Assembly: GCA_012295275.1 (NCBI GenBank)
Contig: CM022672.1
Location: 4,796,443-4,858,442 of the forward strand
From: Chrysomallon squamiferum
Lineage: Eukaryota > Mollusca > Gastropoda > Neomphalida > Peltospiridae
Direction: 5' to 3'
Length of the DNA: 62,000 nt
A program made the position numbers and the translations under genes. Within the stretch, counting starts at the first letter, position 1, and each line of letters begins with the position of its first letter. The notes under the pieces are model-generated. The model did not search any database and was not told where the DNA came from. It saw only the letters and a program-made list of their open reading frames with translations. Positions 12,621 to 25,742 of the stretch are shown piece after piece.

Positions 12621-12989
12621 CTTAAAATAAAACAAGATGTCGAATACGAATATAATGATAAACATAAATAAAATTTTGAAAAGTAACAATACAATATTTT
12701 ATTTATTTATTAATTAAATAATCTGTTAATGAACAACTGATTAACCAACCAAATTAAAAACAATTTCATGTTTTATTTTGCTTTTGATAAAAAGCTCTGT
12801 AAGTGTTAGAAGCAGTTCTGGTTATTATTTAAAGTTTACATGTGCTAATACAAATAAATGGTCAAATAAAATTCTTTATATTTCAATATTTTAATTTTAT
12901 TATCATAACCGCTCATAACGACGCATGACAATAAAATAATATTGTTAGAATCAAATGAACGTCGCCATTTAAACCCTTAATAATTGGAA

Positions 12990-13110
12990 TTGTGACGTCA
13001 TCATGTACGTCACGGACTGATAGCTCTGTTTTACCTGACATTAGAACATTTAGAGCGAATCGGTCCCAAATGCAAGCGATGACGTCACGATTACAGAAAA
13101 AATGGCGGCG
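12990..13110. promoter_or_regulatory. CRE/YY1-type promoter-like island
   Basis: Full palindromic CRE sites TGACGTCA occur at 12993-13000 and 13080-13087, with a half-site TACGTCA between them. AAAATGGCGGCG (YY1-like) follows near 13099. The patch is CpG-containing inside very AT-rich DNA. On the minus strand, a GTCAG/GTAAAA donor (exon edge 13035) follows the island, as in a 5' UTR exon. A minus-strand transcript from here could feed the T-box gene 10 kb downstream or an unrecognised gene. On the plus strand the ATG in ATGGCGGCG stops after four codons. Confidence 0.5.
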
Positions 13111-13243
13111 CTCTAATCTTCTGTCAAATTTCGATAGAATAAAAAAAATTAATTAAAAAAAATAAATAAATAGTTATAATAATAATTAGCAAGATTAAAA
13201 TATACATTTATACCTGATTTGTGATTTAAGGTTTGCACTCATA

Positions 13244-13248
<5 letters not shown>

Positions 13249-13275
<27 letters not shown>

Positions 13276-13288
13276 AATAATAATAAAA

Positions 13289-13322
<34 letters not shown>

Positions 13323-13326
13323 AAAA

Positions 13327-13372
<46 letters not shown>

Positions 13373-13405
13373 GATACTAATAATAAATAAATAAATAAAT
13401 AAATA
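13249..13405. repeat. (AAT)n / poly-A / (AAT)n / (AAAT)n composite
   Basis: Low-complexity composite. The interval 13410-15540 holds no supported gene, only AT-rich sequence with a (TA)n run at 14202-14231 and (AAAT)n at about 14360-14388. Confidence 0.95.
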
Positions 13406-15049
13406 AAACACCCAACAAAACAATAAAGTATGTAGAATATTCTTTGTGTCACCATATATACACTTTAACTGACACAAAACAACTAACTATAAATACTATA
13501 GTCAGGATAGGATTTAAATACAGCGAGATCATAAACTATTATATAACCTTAACTGTTTTCAGTCGCATAAACTAATTTTATACACATATATAAATCTTAT
13601 ATAATGACAGTGAATCCGAATACATGAAATACTATATTTAAAAAAAAAAAAAAAAAATTAATTAATTAATTATATATAATAAAATAAGTTTTGCTTCATG
13701 TGAGCAAAAAATAACATGTTAAAGGATAGTGGTTTACTGAATTTATATATTGAATTACCTCAGTAGTTAATATTTACCATCATATGACATTCATATTAAC
13801 TTAAGTTTAAATTATGAGACATTTTTAAATATTAGTAAAAGTGGTTGTCAGTGGTGTGTTTTTATGTATATTTTGATTCATTTCTATAAAAGATTAAGAA
13901 GTATATGAATTACCAGTAACTTAACCAATTTTGCTAATAATTAAAAACGTCAAGTAATTAAAGTTAATATTATTGTAAATGTGTATTGCTGAGGCATGTG
14001 TTTGTTAGTTCAATGAAAACAAAATTCATCACAATATTTTCATGATAAAACAAAACTGAACAGTCATGAGGAGAAAAAAATAAAAAATAAAAATAACAAT
14101 AATAATAATTTAAAAAGAAGTCAATCCTTAAAAATACAAACACATCCCTCAAATCCCATAGCTCCCAAAATACAATTTAACAAAAGTTTCCATGAAAAAT
14201 CCATTATATATATATATATATATATATATATGAATCCCAAAACAAAAAACCTTTAAAAACTTAAATCAAGTTAAAACCAACTGAAAGTAAAAGTAGAATA
14301 AAACCATCAAGTTGTTTGGTAGTCTGTCAGAAATAACTCAAATTAATGTTCAGCAAATTATAAATAAATAAATAAATAAATAAATAAAAATTAAAACTAA
14401 AATAAATAATGTGGACCCATCTATATTATATGTTGGTACCCATATCACTCAAACAAGCTAGCAAAGTCTGAAAACAAAGTTTAGTTTTTGCTGGGTTCAT
14501 CATTTTTCAGACATCCAAGTGTCGCCCAAAATACTGCTTAAAAATAGTTTTTCCATGTTTTTTGAAGCAGATTTTGTTTACTTTTCAAAGATTTTAAAAC
14601 AATATTTTGTTTATTTTTGTACAACATTATTATTATTAATCAGATGTTTATTACTAACCAAAATCATTTATTGTTGGTTCTTGAAAAATCAGTCTTCATT
14701 AATCATATATTACAATTAAAATATGTTTTCAATGATCTAACTTCATTAAGTCACAATACAATTTTTCCAACATTCTATTTTATTTCACAGGTTAATAAAT
14801 AAAATAAATATTTAAAATTTAAAATAATAATTAAAACAGAAACAGGAAATTTCAGCTGTATCACAGGCATAAACTACTTTAAACAGTCTTTAAAATAAAA
14901 ATGTATTCTTAGAAAGATTAAGAATAACAACTGTTTTTTGTTTTGTTCTCTAAATTTAACATACCTGTGGAAGAGATATGTCACAGACATAGCAATGTGT
15001 TTGGTTCACAACAGTTATGTCTGAATAATATATTTGGTATAATAATAAT

Positions 15050-15100
15050 GTTAAGGCATGTTGAGTTGAGGATCCCTGACCCAAAATCTGAAAACAAATT
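15050..15100. mobile_element. Possible pogo/Tigger-like transposon end
   Basis: TTGAGGATCCCTGACCCAAA followed by ATCTGAAAA resembles the TTGAG-ATCCCT--CC-AAA terminal repeats of Tigger/MER2-type DNA transposons. The matching opposite end was not found, so this is only a fragment call. Confidence 0.3.
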
Positions 15101-15549
15101 CAATTCAGCTGAGTTGGTCATATTTTATGATTTTCAATAGGTTTAGCAAACACACACCTTTTTTGTTTTTTTCTTCTTCTCATACACAGAATTAAAAAAA
15201 AAAAAAAAATGAAAAATTACAAATTGGTTTCATGTTTACAATTTGATCCTATTCTCAAGCTATCTTATTATTTTACAACACTGCCTAAGTTCTGAAATCT
15301 GAAACACCTGTGTTCACAAGAATTTCAGCTAAGGGATTTTCACATGATAGTTTGTTGGAGATTTTGAAGAATCACTGTATAAATAAATGCAAAACATGAT
15401 TGTCAGAAGATGATATATTTTTCTAACCACTGAATCAACATTTGTGTTGATTTCTTTTTTTGAAACAATCTTAATTTCTATGATTTGACTTGTAACAAAC
15501 ACTATCACGACAACATCCAACTTACAACAATGTTAGATTTTAACCTTGA

Positions 15550-16350
15550 TTAAACAACTCATAACAAAATGATTTAATGGCACTGTGAATTAAACTGTAA
15601 TAACATCGTCAGAGTCATTGTCAGCTTGTCATTCATGTGTCAAACTAATCTGTAACACTATGAGAAGCACTAAATTAACAGTTTTAATAATCAAAACAAT
15701 ATTCTAAAAAATTTTGACAGCAGTTGATCGCAACAGTTTTTTAAGCCACTTTCTAACAGCAATATAATTTTTTGAGATCATTTTATAACATATGATCAAA
15801 ATCATGATAACATAGAGCAGCTTTGGACTCGTTGAACCATTAAATCATATGATGAAATCTATTAAATCTTAACAACTTCAGTTTGTGCTGAATTCTCACT
15901 AAAAAAAAAATACTTCAAACATTTGAAACATATAATAAAAACATACAGGTAATAACAGTTAAATCATAATAAATATAGTTATTAGCAGCATTCTCACTAT
16001 GGTTTGTTGAACAGTTTTTTGTGATCGACAAAATCTTCATGGTTTTCACGTTATTTCCAACATAAAATTATATCGTAATAGCAGTTAAATCATAAAAAGT
16101 ATAGATTTAAGCTGCATTCTCATGACACAACTAACTATCACATATATATATATACTGCTATATGATCAAACTGTATACTGAGTTCAGATAAATCTGAATA
16201 ACTTTAGTGTTAAGCAGCATTCTCACTACACAACTTGTTCAACCTACTTTGTAAAACTTGATCTCAATATATTACTATAGGAGTTATGTCATAACAAAAA
16301 ATCTTAAGCTGCATTCTCACTATGCGACTTGAAATTATTGGTCTTAATTT
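15550..16350. repeat. Degenerate tandem array with GCATTCTCACTA core, ~100-125-bp period
   Basis: The block TTA(A/G)GC(A/T)GCATTCTCACTA recurs near 15985, 16106, 16214 and 16308. Each is preceded by AACAGTTAAATCATAA-like sequence and followed by TTGTTGAAC-like sequence. Older copies extend back to about 15550. It lies 3' of PANK. The 16350-16946 stretch beyond it has no gene signal and may include PANK 3' UTR. Confidence 0.75.
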
Positions 16351-16946
16351 ATTTGTTATCAAATCTTGTTATGAATTATTTCATAAAATATGAGACTTTA
16401 ACTACAAACAAAAATCAGTCAGAAGATTATGCAATTTCAGTGACAGTTCTATGTAAAAAAATATAAATATTTTTCAATATTGGGAATGTGTTATCATAGC
16501 TGGTTTTGCCATCTCTGTAGTATGTTAATGAACTGAAACTATTATTATGTTTTGTTTTTAAATAATAAAATATTAATTTTTTTTATTTCATTGTTATTTT
16601 GTTGTTTTTCTCTCTCAGTCTGTTAAATTTAAGCACTTTTCAATATCAGCATAAATTTATGTCTTTTGTACCACTACTTTCTAAGCTTGGATTTGAAAAC
16701 GAGAACAATTCAACTACCCATGTACAAGTCATATAATGTGAAAGCCATTTTGATTAATGAGGTAAAATATAATCAAATTATACGACTTTGTAACACTTGT
16801 ACGTTTTGTCTCGTTATAGATATGTAAAACAATTATTTCAGGAATAGTAAGAAAATATAAAAAAAAAAGAACTAAAAAAAAACTATGTAAATAATAAGAC
16901 AATGGCAAAGATGGTCCCAGCACCGGTTTTTTCATGGTTGTATTTT

Positions 16947-17038
16947 TCAAGGATTATGACATGGATGACCAAGTTTCAGGTATTCCATGAGGCAGCCCAC
17001 TGCACCAAAATAGCCCTGGGAAAACAAAAATAAACAAA

Positions 17039-17085
<47 letters not shown>

Positions 17086-19848
17086 AAGACAAAATAAAAA
17101 AGAAGAAAGAACTAAGAATAACAGTGGTTAAGTAAAATAAACAAATACATCATAACAAAAATTTAATGTAGCACTGGAAACATACACAAACACACACACA
17201 CTGCTTTAGTCAGAAACAAAACAGATGCAAAGAAATAGTGCAAACTAAAAATAAAAGTACAAAGATTAAAATTGGCAAAAATATCACAACAGAAGGTCAT
17301 AACAGTCGTACCAGGTTATTTAATGTAGAGGGAATTTTATTATTCATTAAAACAGTCAAACAGATCATCATTGCAGATGATACTGTCTCCTTCATTTTGG
17401 CACTTTTCTTTGATGGTTTGACTGTTGTGATTGTCTGACCCCCTGATCCAGTGTAAAAACAATCCAGAATCCACCACCACAACTGATAAAACAATTGAGC
17501 TATGTCACCTGACTCATAATTAAAAATAAAGGACTAAAAATCTCACTCACTTCGTGTTCTAAGAACAATGCTTTCAAAGCTCCTTTTGACCAAAACTCCA
17601 TCGCATATGCCAGCAGTTTCATGGATATTGTGTTTACACGTAGAAAGTTTCCGACGAAAACCACACGTTCAATTTTCTGAAAAGTTAAAAGAAGCATGGA
17701 GATATGTTTAAACTTAGTACAAACAGATCGCTTATAGTTTTCTGTTTCACACTTTTTAAATATTTTATTTTTTTTTTTTTTTTTTTTTATTTTTTAACAT
17801 TAACCTTTGATCATAATATAATCCAGTAACATACAAATACTCAAAATTTATTTCAGAAATTAGCAGGTACCAGTTTAGTCAAAATTTTAGCCTTCAGCAA
17901 GTTTCATTTGCTTTCTTATTGAAAAAAAAAAAAAAAAAAAAAAAAAAAATGAAATGGCTAATTCAGCTACTGGTAGCATGAGCCATGCCAGGTTTAACAA
18001 GTATACACAAGAAAGAACAGTATTAAGAAAGAAAGCATCTCACTTCTGTGGCAGCACACATTCTGGCTATAGAGCCGATGTTGTTGGTTATTGTCACAAG
18101 TGTCGCTTTGGCTAAATCAGCCTTTGATGCCTGAGCTCGTTTTTCCTTGCACATCATCTGACCAAAACTAGTGGAAGACATAATAATAATAAAAACAACA
18201 ATAATAATAATAATAATAACAATAATAAATATAATAATAATAACAATGATGACAATGGTTGTGGTGATAATGATATAATAATAATATTGATAATGATGGT
18301 GATGATGATAATAATTATAATGAGGATGATGATAATGATTAGTTATTATTATTCTTGTTATATATCTTGAATTCAGTGATGTGCTGCATACTTCAAAAGA
18401 GTGATACCAACCATATTTCAATTTAAAAAAATAAATAAAATCTACAGTTAATTTGCAATAAAGATCACTTACAGTAACTTTAATGTGAAGATATTCAAAA
18501 ATGGCTGAATAAACTTTTTATAAATAAATTAAAATGAAAACAATGTTCATATTCAACACCGACATGCAGCAAATACTGCTGAACAAAAGTAAAGAATACA
18601 TTTTACAGTATTAATTTAATAAAGCAGGTTTTTTTAATAGATGTAAGAAAATATCAGTGCACAGTTTGCAATATAGAAAAGCTTATTATTCAGGTCTCTA
18701 CCTAACACAAAGCAATACAGTAACAAAAATGTATCTATATAGTAATATAAACCAAGAGGTTATGATATGTATTACGAGAGCATATCAACACATTTGAAAT
18801 AACATATAACTAGTACTAGTTAATCTATAAATAATATTAAATATAGTACAGTTTTAACATTGTTTTTTGAACTTAATCCATTCAAGAAAGCTGTTTTAAA
18901 ATTGATTTATTTGAAAACCAAATCAATTTTGTCCACAAGAAATAATATTAAATTTGCACTATAATAGTATAAAGCATTTTAAGTAAAAATGTTGCTTATT
19001 TAAACCAGTATAATAATACTTACATGCACAAAATCACACACAAAAACTATAAGCACAGAAAATAGATGAAATAAATGCAACTTTAATTGCTCTTTGCCTA
19101 TACTGAGGACAGCAGATGGTGAGGAACAGTGAAAAAGGAGGAGGGATGTTACTGTTTTGGAAGGGAAGTCACCTTGCATAAAAGCATCAGGTAACTGGAC
19201 TTCTGATTTTCTTTCTGTTCTGTCCATATACACCACTACCACCTGCTTCAGATTTCCTGGACTTCATTTTCACTGATCACCTGTCTAGCGAAGTTTGTTT
19301 CTGCCTGGGTATTACAAAGTTTCTCAGTGTCACCGTAACTGAAAAGGTTCATGTTACAGTTTGCTACAGCTTTGTCAGGGTGAAATGTTTTCACACAAAA
19401 CTTTGAACCTTTCCCCCATTTTCCACCCAGGTCTTTGATTAGTGAACAGGAAGCATCCTCCCTACCTTCCTCCTCCTCCTCAGCTGCCTTCAGTTAAAGG
19501 ACTGAGTTGATGTTTTAACAACTGAATTGTTTTTTTTCTCAACCAGTATGTTCAAGAAGAGAGTCATTCGAGAACCAAGATATCATTACCAAGATAAAAA
19601 AAAAAAAAAAAAAAAATTCTATAAATAGCACAAAACACAATAGAAATAGTAAAAAACAGTTATTCAGGTACCTGCTTGCCACTGTGTGACCTTTCAAGTC
19701 AAACTTCTCATAGTCTCCTCCGTATATATCACGCACAAGTTTGTCGATGTTGGTAGAGTCTCCAGTTGAAGCAAGCTGAATTGCATCTTCAAATGTTTCA
19801 CAACCAGTAAGTAAGCAACATAGGCCAAGAAATGTCCCTCCTCCCAAA

Positions 19849-19883
<35 letters not shown>

Positions 19884-20483
19884 GTTTATAAATATTAATA
19901 TAATAACGATAATAATAAAAAATCTATTGCAAAAAAAAAAAAAAAAAAAAAAACATTTACCAACAATCATTTACTACAAAAAGATTACAATTTTAAAAGT
20001 CAAAATAAAAGGAAAAAAAAAAAAAAAAATTAAAAATTAAAAAAGGATTTAGATGCCAAACAAACCTAAATTTCCCTCCCTGAATATGATAAAGTATCGA
20101 AGATTAAAAAACTTAAATAAATTATCTGTTAAAAAAGCATTCAAGAATGCACTTAATGAAATAATTTTTAAATATTACAAACGTATTTTGTTATTTTGAC
20201 TGGAAGATTTTAATAAACTATTTCAGTTTGAAAAGGTTGTAATAGAAATTAGAATACTGAAATTACATTATTTGGCCTTTTCTTGCTTTACAGTTTGGTT
20301 TTAGCTTTAGTTTAGTTTTTTTTTTTTAGTTTTTTTTTTTCATACCTTCTAAAAACTGTTTAAGATTATAAAATAACCATAGAAACAAGAACTTGGCAGT
20401 TATCACTTTTCCTTAACAAGTATAAATAGCACTTCTCAAAGTACAACACTACTGTTGATAAAAAAAAAATGTGTATTTTATTT

Positions 20484-20518
<35 letters not shown>

Positions 20519-23500
20519 AAACTTTGTTAACTATATTTTGAAATAAGAAAGTAGAACTGCACACAACATGTATGATTTTCAACCTGGATAGTAGCACACC
20601 CAGGTAAGGCTAGCTAGCTAGCTTATCACAGGGTGGCCATAAACATCCACATCATACAGACAGTTTGACATAATATCTGGCTTTATTCTTTTTTTTCTGT
20701 TCAATTCTTTTAAGATAGACTGGATAATAATCAGTAAGTATTAAGAAAGTAAATGAATTATTACTAAAATATGAATGAAGCCAGGTATTAAGAAATTAAT
20801 TAAATAAATCATTACAAAAAAAGTAATTAAATAAAACATTACAAAAGAATAATTAAATAAATCATTACAAAAAAAGTAATAAAATAAATTAAATCATTAT
20901 AAAAATAATAATTAAATAAATCATTGCTAACAGGTAATTTTAACCACTGTCTTTGCAAAATGGCTGATCTTTATGAATCCAGAAGGCATCCATACCTTGG
21001 ATGTAACATTTCAAACTAAAATATCTGTAATTATTCTGTGTCAGCTGGAAAAATACATTTTCAAACGACATTTAAAGCTATTTACAGATACACATTTCTA
21101 AACCAAGCTACTGGGGAATAAGTAAAAGATTCAGTTGGAATGGATGTTCTGTTTACTACAGTTTCAGTATTTCTAGTTAAGAAGCTTCACTGTGTATTTT
21201 TATTTATTTATTTATTTATTTAAGTTTAGACTGAAATATTCCAACAAAATAATAACAAGAACAATAATAAAAACTAAGAAATAAGCATACATTGACAAGA
21301 CACCAACAGATCTACATAAAAAAACCTGCATGACACGCTCACACACCCAATTACACGGACACACACACACACACAAGGACGTGTGTTAACACAAACACTA
21401 AAAGAAACACATTTAAACACACACAATACAAAATGATAAAAAATGTTTACCTAGTACCGCTAACTCTGCGGTATTCAGTAGGGGAGACAACTGCAAGTAT
21501 ACTAACTCCTGACCCTATGTTAACAGCTAAGTAAGGGTATGGATCCCGAAAGTCAAAAGGAACTTTTTCACATTTGTCAGAGTCTTGTGGGTGTTTCCAG
21601 TAGTAACATTCACACTGTGGGTTGCTGCGATCTATGAAATGAATTCCTTTTAACAAGCAGTCAAGTTCATCATATTTGTGTAGCTGTAGTGATACAAGCT
21701 ATGTGGAAAAATAAAAATAAAAAACAGATATTTAAACATCAGAAGGTCTCTGTCTCTCTAGTGCAAATAAAATAAAACTGTTAAAAGCTTGGAAATTCAG
21801 AAGTATCAAAGATTTTTTTTAACAATTTGAAACAAGTGGAAATCGAAGTCCAGCTTTTTCTTTAAACAAGTGGAAATCGAAGTTCAGCTTTTTTTTAAAT
21901 AAAGCACTCATCAGAAACACATATGTGGAAAAATTTCTCATAGTTGCAGAAAAGATATTTTATAAAAATAACAAAATATACATCTGCTTTTCAAGTTACT
22001 GTTTGGTAAGAAAAATCATGATTTATATGCTTTTTGAAACTGACCACACACACACAAACACACACACAACTTTCAGACAAATACACCCAGACACACACAC
22101 ACATGTACACAAGACACATATACTGAAATTATATACTTTGATATTTACCCACTGATATTAAAGGAACAAGAAGACCCTGATTACTTATCTACTTTAATTA
22201 GCATGGACCTGTTTTGAGTCATAAACACCTTACCTGCTTGCACATTTAATTCACATTTGTCAGTGTTATTTTCACTATCAATAACTAGAAATAAATATCA
22301 ACATGGTAATTATACTTTTTATATATATATACACACACACACCATGCCTTATTGCAAGTAATTTGTTATCACTTACGTCATAGACAGAGTTCATTTTTAT
22401 TGTCAGCTTTATTTTTTTCCCACCTCTGACAGCATGTCACACATACACACACACAGACTAACACATAACAAAATACATACACATTTCAAGAAAGGGTTAT
22501 TTATAAAAATAAAAATAAATCTTTATAGAAAATACTTTCTTATAATACTATATTAGATAAAACGTGGGAGATGAAATAGTTAATGTTCTTGTTAAAATAT
22601 AGGCTAAAATGATGAAAAGTTGTCCTTGCTATGAATATTTATGTTCTCCTTTAAAGATACGTTTGTTAGTATTCAAAACAATCTGTGCAGTAACATTAAA
22701 GCTGGGAAATAATAATTAAATATTTTTAGATTTTTCACATAGACGAAGTTAGGTTTTTCTCAAAGAATATTCAACATATCAAACATGAAATTTCTTCTTA
22801 AAAATCTAACAACATTATCTTTTTCAACCATATATCAGTTTTTTTAATTTTTAAATATATTTTTCAATATTTTTTTATTTATTTACTTTTAATTCAAATG
22901 CTTCAAAATTATCCATCAGGAACATTCCAGGTGGGAAACTGAATTTTTTAAATAAATGATTTTTCATTATGTGTAATGCATTAATATAGTTTAAACTCCT
23001 TTTGGTAGAATAATAAATTCTTTGCCTTGAAATTTGTACTTAAGTTACTGTCATGGCAAATACAGTCCTCAAAATTATATTTCATGCTACAGGAGCAAAT
23101 ACTTGCTTGCTGCCTGCCATAAGTTATGAAATCTTATGATATTACCATTTAGAATACACAACAACACACACAACAGAAACAGTGAAGCAATCATGTTCAC
23201 AATATATATATATAAAACATGATCATGGGAAATATATGCACACATATACACACATACATACAGATGTTAAAAAAAAAAAAAAAAAAAAAAACAACCCATT
23301 TTAGCAAATTAATATTAGAAAGTATATATTTCCATTAAAAAAAAGTTTTAAAAAATTACAGTGCAAATGATTGTTCTTGATTATTTCAGGTTCAAATGGC
23401 AGCTTTTCAGGTCTATACACCCATTAACAAGGAATTTAACAAATAGAAAATGTATTTTTTTTAAAAATAAAAAAAAAAATATATATATATATATATATTA

Positions 23501-24240
23501 ATCATTTTTTATGCACAGTGATGTTGTTCATTCTTTCATGGAAATAAGTAAGGAGCGGTCAAATTTTGATACCTTAATAAAATCGTCTTCAAACTTGTAT
23601 GCACCACCACCTGTGGCACAAATTGCACTGGAAAAACTTGAAAAGTTTTTTGATCTTGCAAGTTCAATAAACTGCATCATCTGACTGGTTGGAAATCGGA
23701 TGAAATGCATCGTTCCTTTCCTGCTGCCAAGAACAACGTTTTTCATCTCAAGGTGGACATCTCGAATACCAGTGTCTCCGTAAGCGACATTGCCGGTCAA
23801 GTAGTGGCGTATCGTGCGCAGAGTTTCAATCTCCTGTTTTTCTTCACTCTCTGATATGTCCATTGGTTCAAAGTACACGAGTTTTGTAAGCGTGCCACCA
23901 ATATCCATTCCAAACCAGGGCATTGCTGAAAGAGGCACAAAACCTATTTTAAAAATGTATAATTCATGGCATTAAACTGTTATTACAAACTTAAAGAAAA
24001 AACCCCCAAAAAACACTAAACCAAAATTTTGGCAATATCAAAAACACCAACACAAATTTTATTGATATGTCAGTTACATTTTTATGCAGTGAATGCCTGA
24101 AATATTTGGCAAATGTAGGTAGCCAAAGTGTTCGACATACAACCTAAAATAAATAAATACATAAATAAATGATATTTACCAGGATAATCTACTCCATTTG
24201 TTAAGGCTTCAGGTTCTGTCCGAGTGGATTGAACACTCAT
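16947..24240 (-). CDS. PANK: Pantothenate kinase (PANK1/2/3 type)
   Basis: Phosphorylates pantothenate with ATP, the first and controlling step of coenzyme A synthesis. Seven coding exons join in phase: 24180-24240, 23573-23925, 21451-21698, 19672-19848, 18044-18167, 17551-17676 and 16947-17015 (TGA at 16947). The product is 385 aa, close to animal PANK3. Visible family blocks are [19 protein letters not shown] (ATP-binding start), [111 protein letters not shown] and GYFGAVG. The acidic residue-rich loop after YFEP is short. The start is the first ATG of its exon ([10 protein letters not shown]). An upstream exon could extend it (see 25192-25312). The C-terminus GHPCHNP differs from vertebrates. 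Which PANK paralogue it represents cannot be decided, since invertebrates often have one gene. The gene is divergent from PLPBP. Confidence 0.95.
17033..17088. repeat. (AAAT)n microsatellite
   Basis: Immediately upstream of the acceptor of the last PANK exon on the minus strand (intron 6). Confidence 0.95.
19248..19493 (-). other. Unexplained 81-codon open frame inside the PANK intron
   Basis: Between PANK exons 4 and 5, on the same strand, an ATG-less frame runs 81 codons with coding-like composition: a Glu run, then [34 protein letters not shown] and TNFARQ. An in-frame donor-like CAG/GTGATC follows FARQ, and a weak AG acceptor lies near 19488. Its phase (0/0) does not match the phase-2 junction of PANK exons 4-5, so it is not a simple cassette exon. 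Just downstream, a second frame ([20 protein letters not shown]) is also open, which suggests a decayed gene copy. Function unknown. Confidence 0.3.
20488..20515. repeat. (GA)n microsatellite
   Basis: Fourteen GA units in PANK intron 3. A decayed tandem array of ATTAAATAAATCATTACAAA units follows in the same intron at about 20793-20925. Confidence 0.9.
21831..21896. repeat. 34-bp tandem duplication
   Basis: Two copies of AACAAGTGGAAATCGAAG(T)-CAGCTTTTT, differing at two or three bases, in PANK intron 2 about 130 bases upstream of exon 3. Confidence 0.85.
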
Positions 24241-25191
24241 AGCTGTGTGTAGAAATGTACAGGTGGTACAGATACTGGTGAAAACTGAAGTCACTGTTTG
24301 ACCTTATTTCATCTACAACTTTGACTGATGTAACTTAGAAAGGGGCAGAGGTCACAACAACTGTATGGCCATCAGTCTGAAATATATTTTTTAAAATGAA
24401 GATCTGTAAGCACTAAAATAAGAAAAGGAAAAAAAGATTAAAACTGTCAGGTTGGAATGTCCTGTTAACAGACACTCCTTACATTTCATGTTCTGTAAAG
24501 ACATTCTGTTAAAATGTGTTAACCAGTGTAAATTGTAACAGGTCTCTAACACATTATGAATAGTAGTGTGAGCAAATATGTTAGGTTATAAAACATCTCA
24601 CTTGAAGAATAAACCAAGTATATTTTGCATAATTTCAGTGACTGGTTTATTCTCTCTTAGCAAATTTAAACTTTAAGTTAAAGTCACTGTACAGTCACAG
24701 TGTAATAAATTCATGGAAACACATCTTTTAGCTGTGGGTGTGACCTTATATTCATCTATATATACATATCTATTAAAACTGATAAAGCATTCCTAGTTAA
24801 AGAATTAATACGAAAAATTATAAACTGAAATGGTCATTTATTATTTAACTAAAACCAGCTAGTCTTCTTCTTACCGAGTTACTCAGTTACTGAGAACCAA
24901 AATTCTTTTACACAATATTATATACGAACCAAAATAATTACAGCAATTCTTAATAAATAAATTATTTATAACATAACGAATTCAAATATTATGCATTTAA
25001 AACTATATAAATACCTTTTTTCACATTTTATTATTATCACTATCAATGTTACGAATGTATCATGATTATGTATAACAAGAGTTCCGAGAGTTCTGAGCTG
25101 TCCTGTTTCAAGAACATCTCTGGTGTATATATGTTATATATAAATGACTTTGTTTATTATTATGTCAATAATATAATGATAAAAATCTCAC

Positions 25192-25312
25192 AAAACTGCA
25201 CTGAAATGGTATCTTCTTCCAAAACAATGTGATAGAACATCAGAAAAACATCACGCGTTGGGTCATGGGTCACGGTTTGTAAAATTGTAATTTCGTTTGA
25301 CATTTCCACCAT
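25192..25312 (-). CDS. Candidate alternative first coding exon of PANK
   Basis: On the minus strand, an ATG with A at -3 (GCAAAATGG) opens 40 codons plus one base (MVEMSNEITI...EEDTISVQF) and ends at a good donor (TTTT/GTGAGA). The exon holding the PANK start has an acceptor (ACACACAG/CTATGAG) whose phase matches, giving [14 protein letters not shown]. This would add about 41 residues to the N-terminus. It could equally be a 5' UTR or uORF exon. An upstream GC-rich patch (ACGTTCGACGGAGACGC, 25327-25343) fits a promoter. Confidence 0.4.
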
Positions 25313-25742
25313 TTTGCGTGAAACCACGTTCGACGGAGACGCAGAGGCTTTTATAATTTATAACTGAAACACATTACAAGCAACTTACTCTAAGAAAACT
25401 AAATCATTATTCAGTTTTGAGATTACTAATTTAATTGATTATTGTTAATGTATTAACACTCTCAATACTCAGCAGTAAATTATTACAGCATTAACTTAAT
25501 TAATAAGTTTCTGATACAGATGCAATAGTGTCATTAACAAAACTTTTCAGCTTGAACACTAAAAGTTACAAATAGGAACTGGCATAGAGAACAATTTTAT
25601 GCATGTAGTTATAAATTAAAAATTACTGGTAAAAATTAGAGTAGAAATTTACGTTGGTGCGCTCAGTGCTAAGTCCAAATACACCACACAGAAGATTGTC
25701 TTCTGACAATACTGAAACGGTGCTCCACTTTTCTCGCCTGGA
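25313..25742. promoter_or_regulatory. Probable bidirectional promoter of PANK and PLPBP
   Basis: About 430 bases separate the candidate first PANK exon (minus) from the PLPBP start codon (plus). CpG-containing patches flank both sides (25310-25345 and 25735-25800). No TATA box is obvious in either direction. This is inferred from spacing and orientation, not from a mapped start site. Confidence 0.5.

Noticed and set aside
24241-24294. N-terminal extension of PANK (TSVFTSICTTCTFLHTA)
   Set aside because: It has no ATG and runs upstream through a good splice acceptor, so it is intron or UTR.
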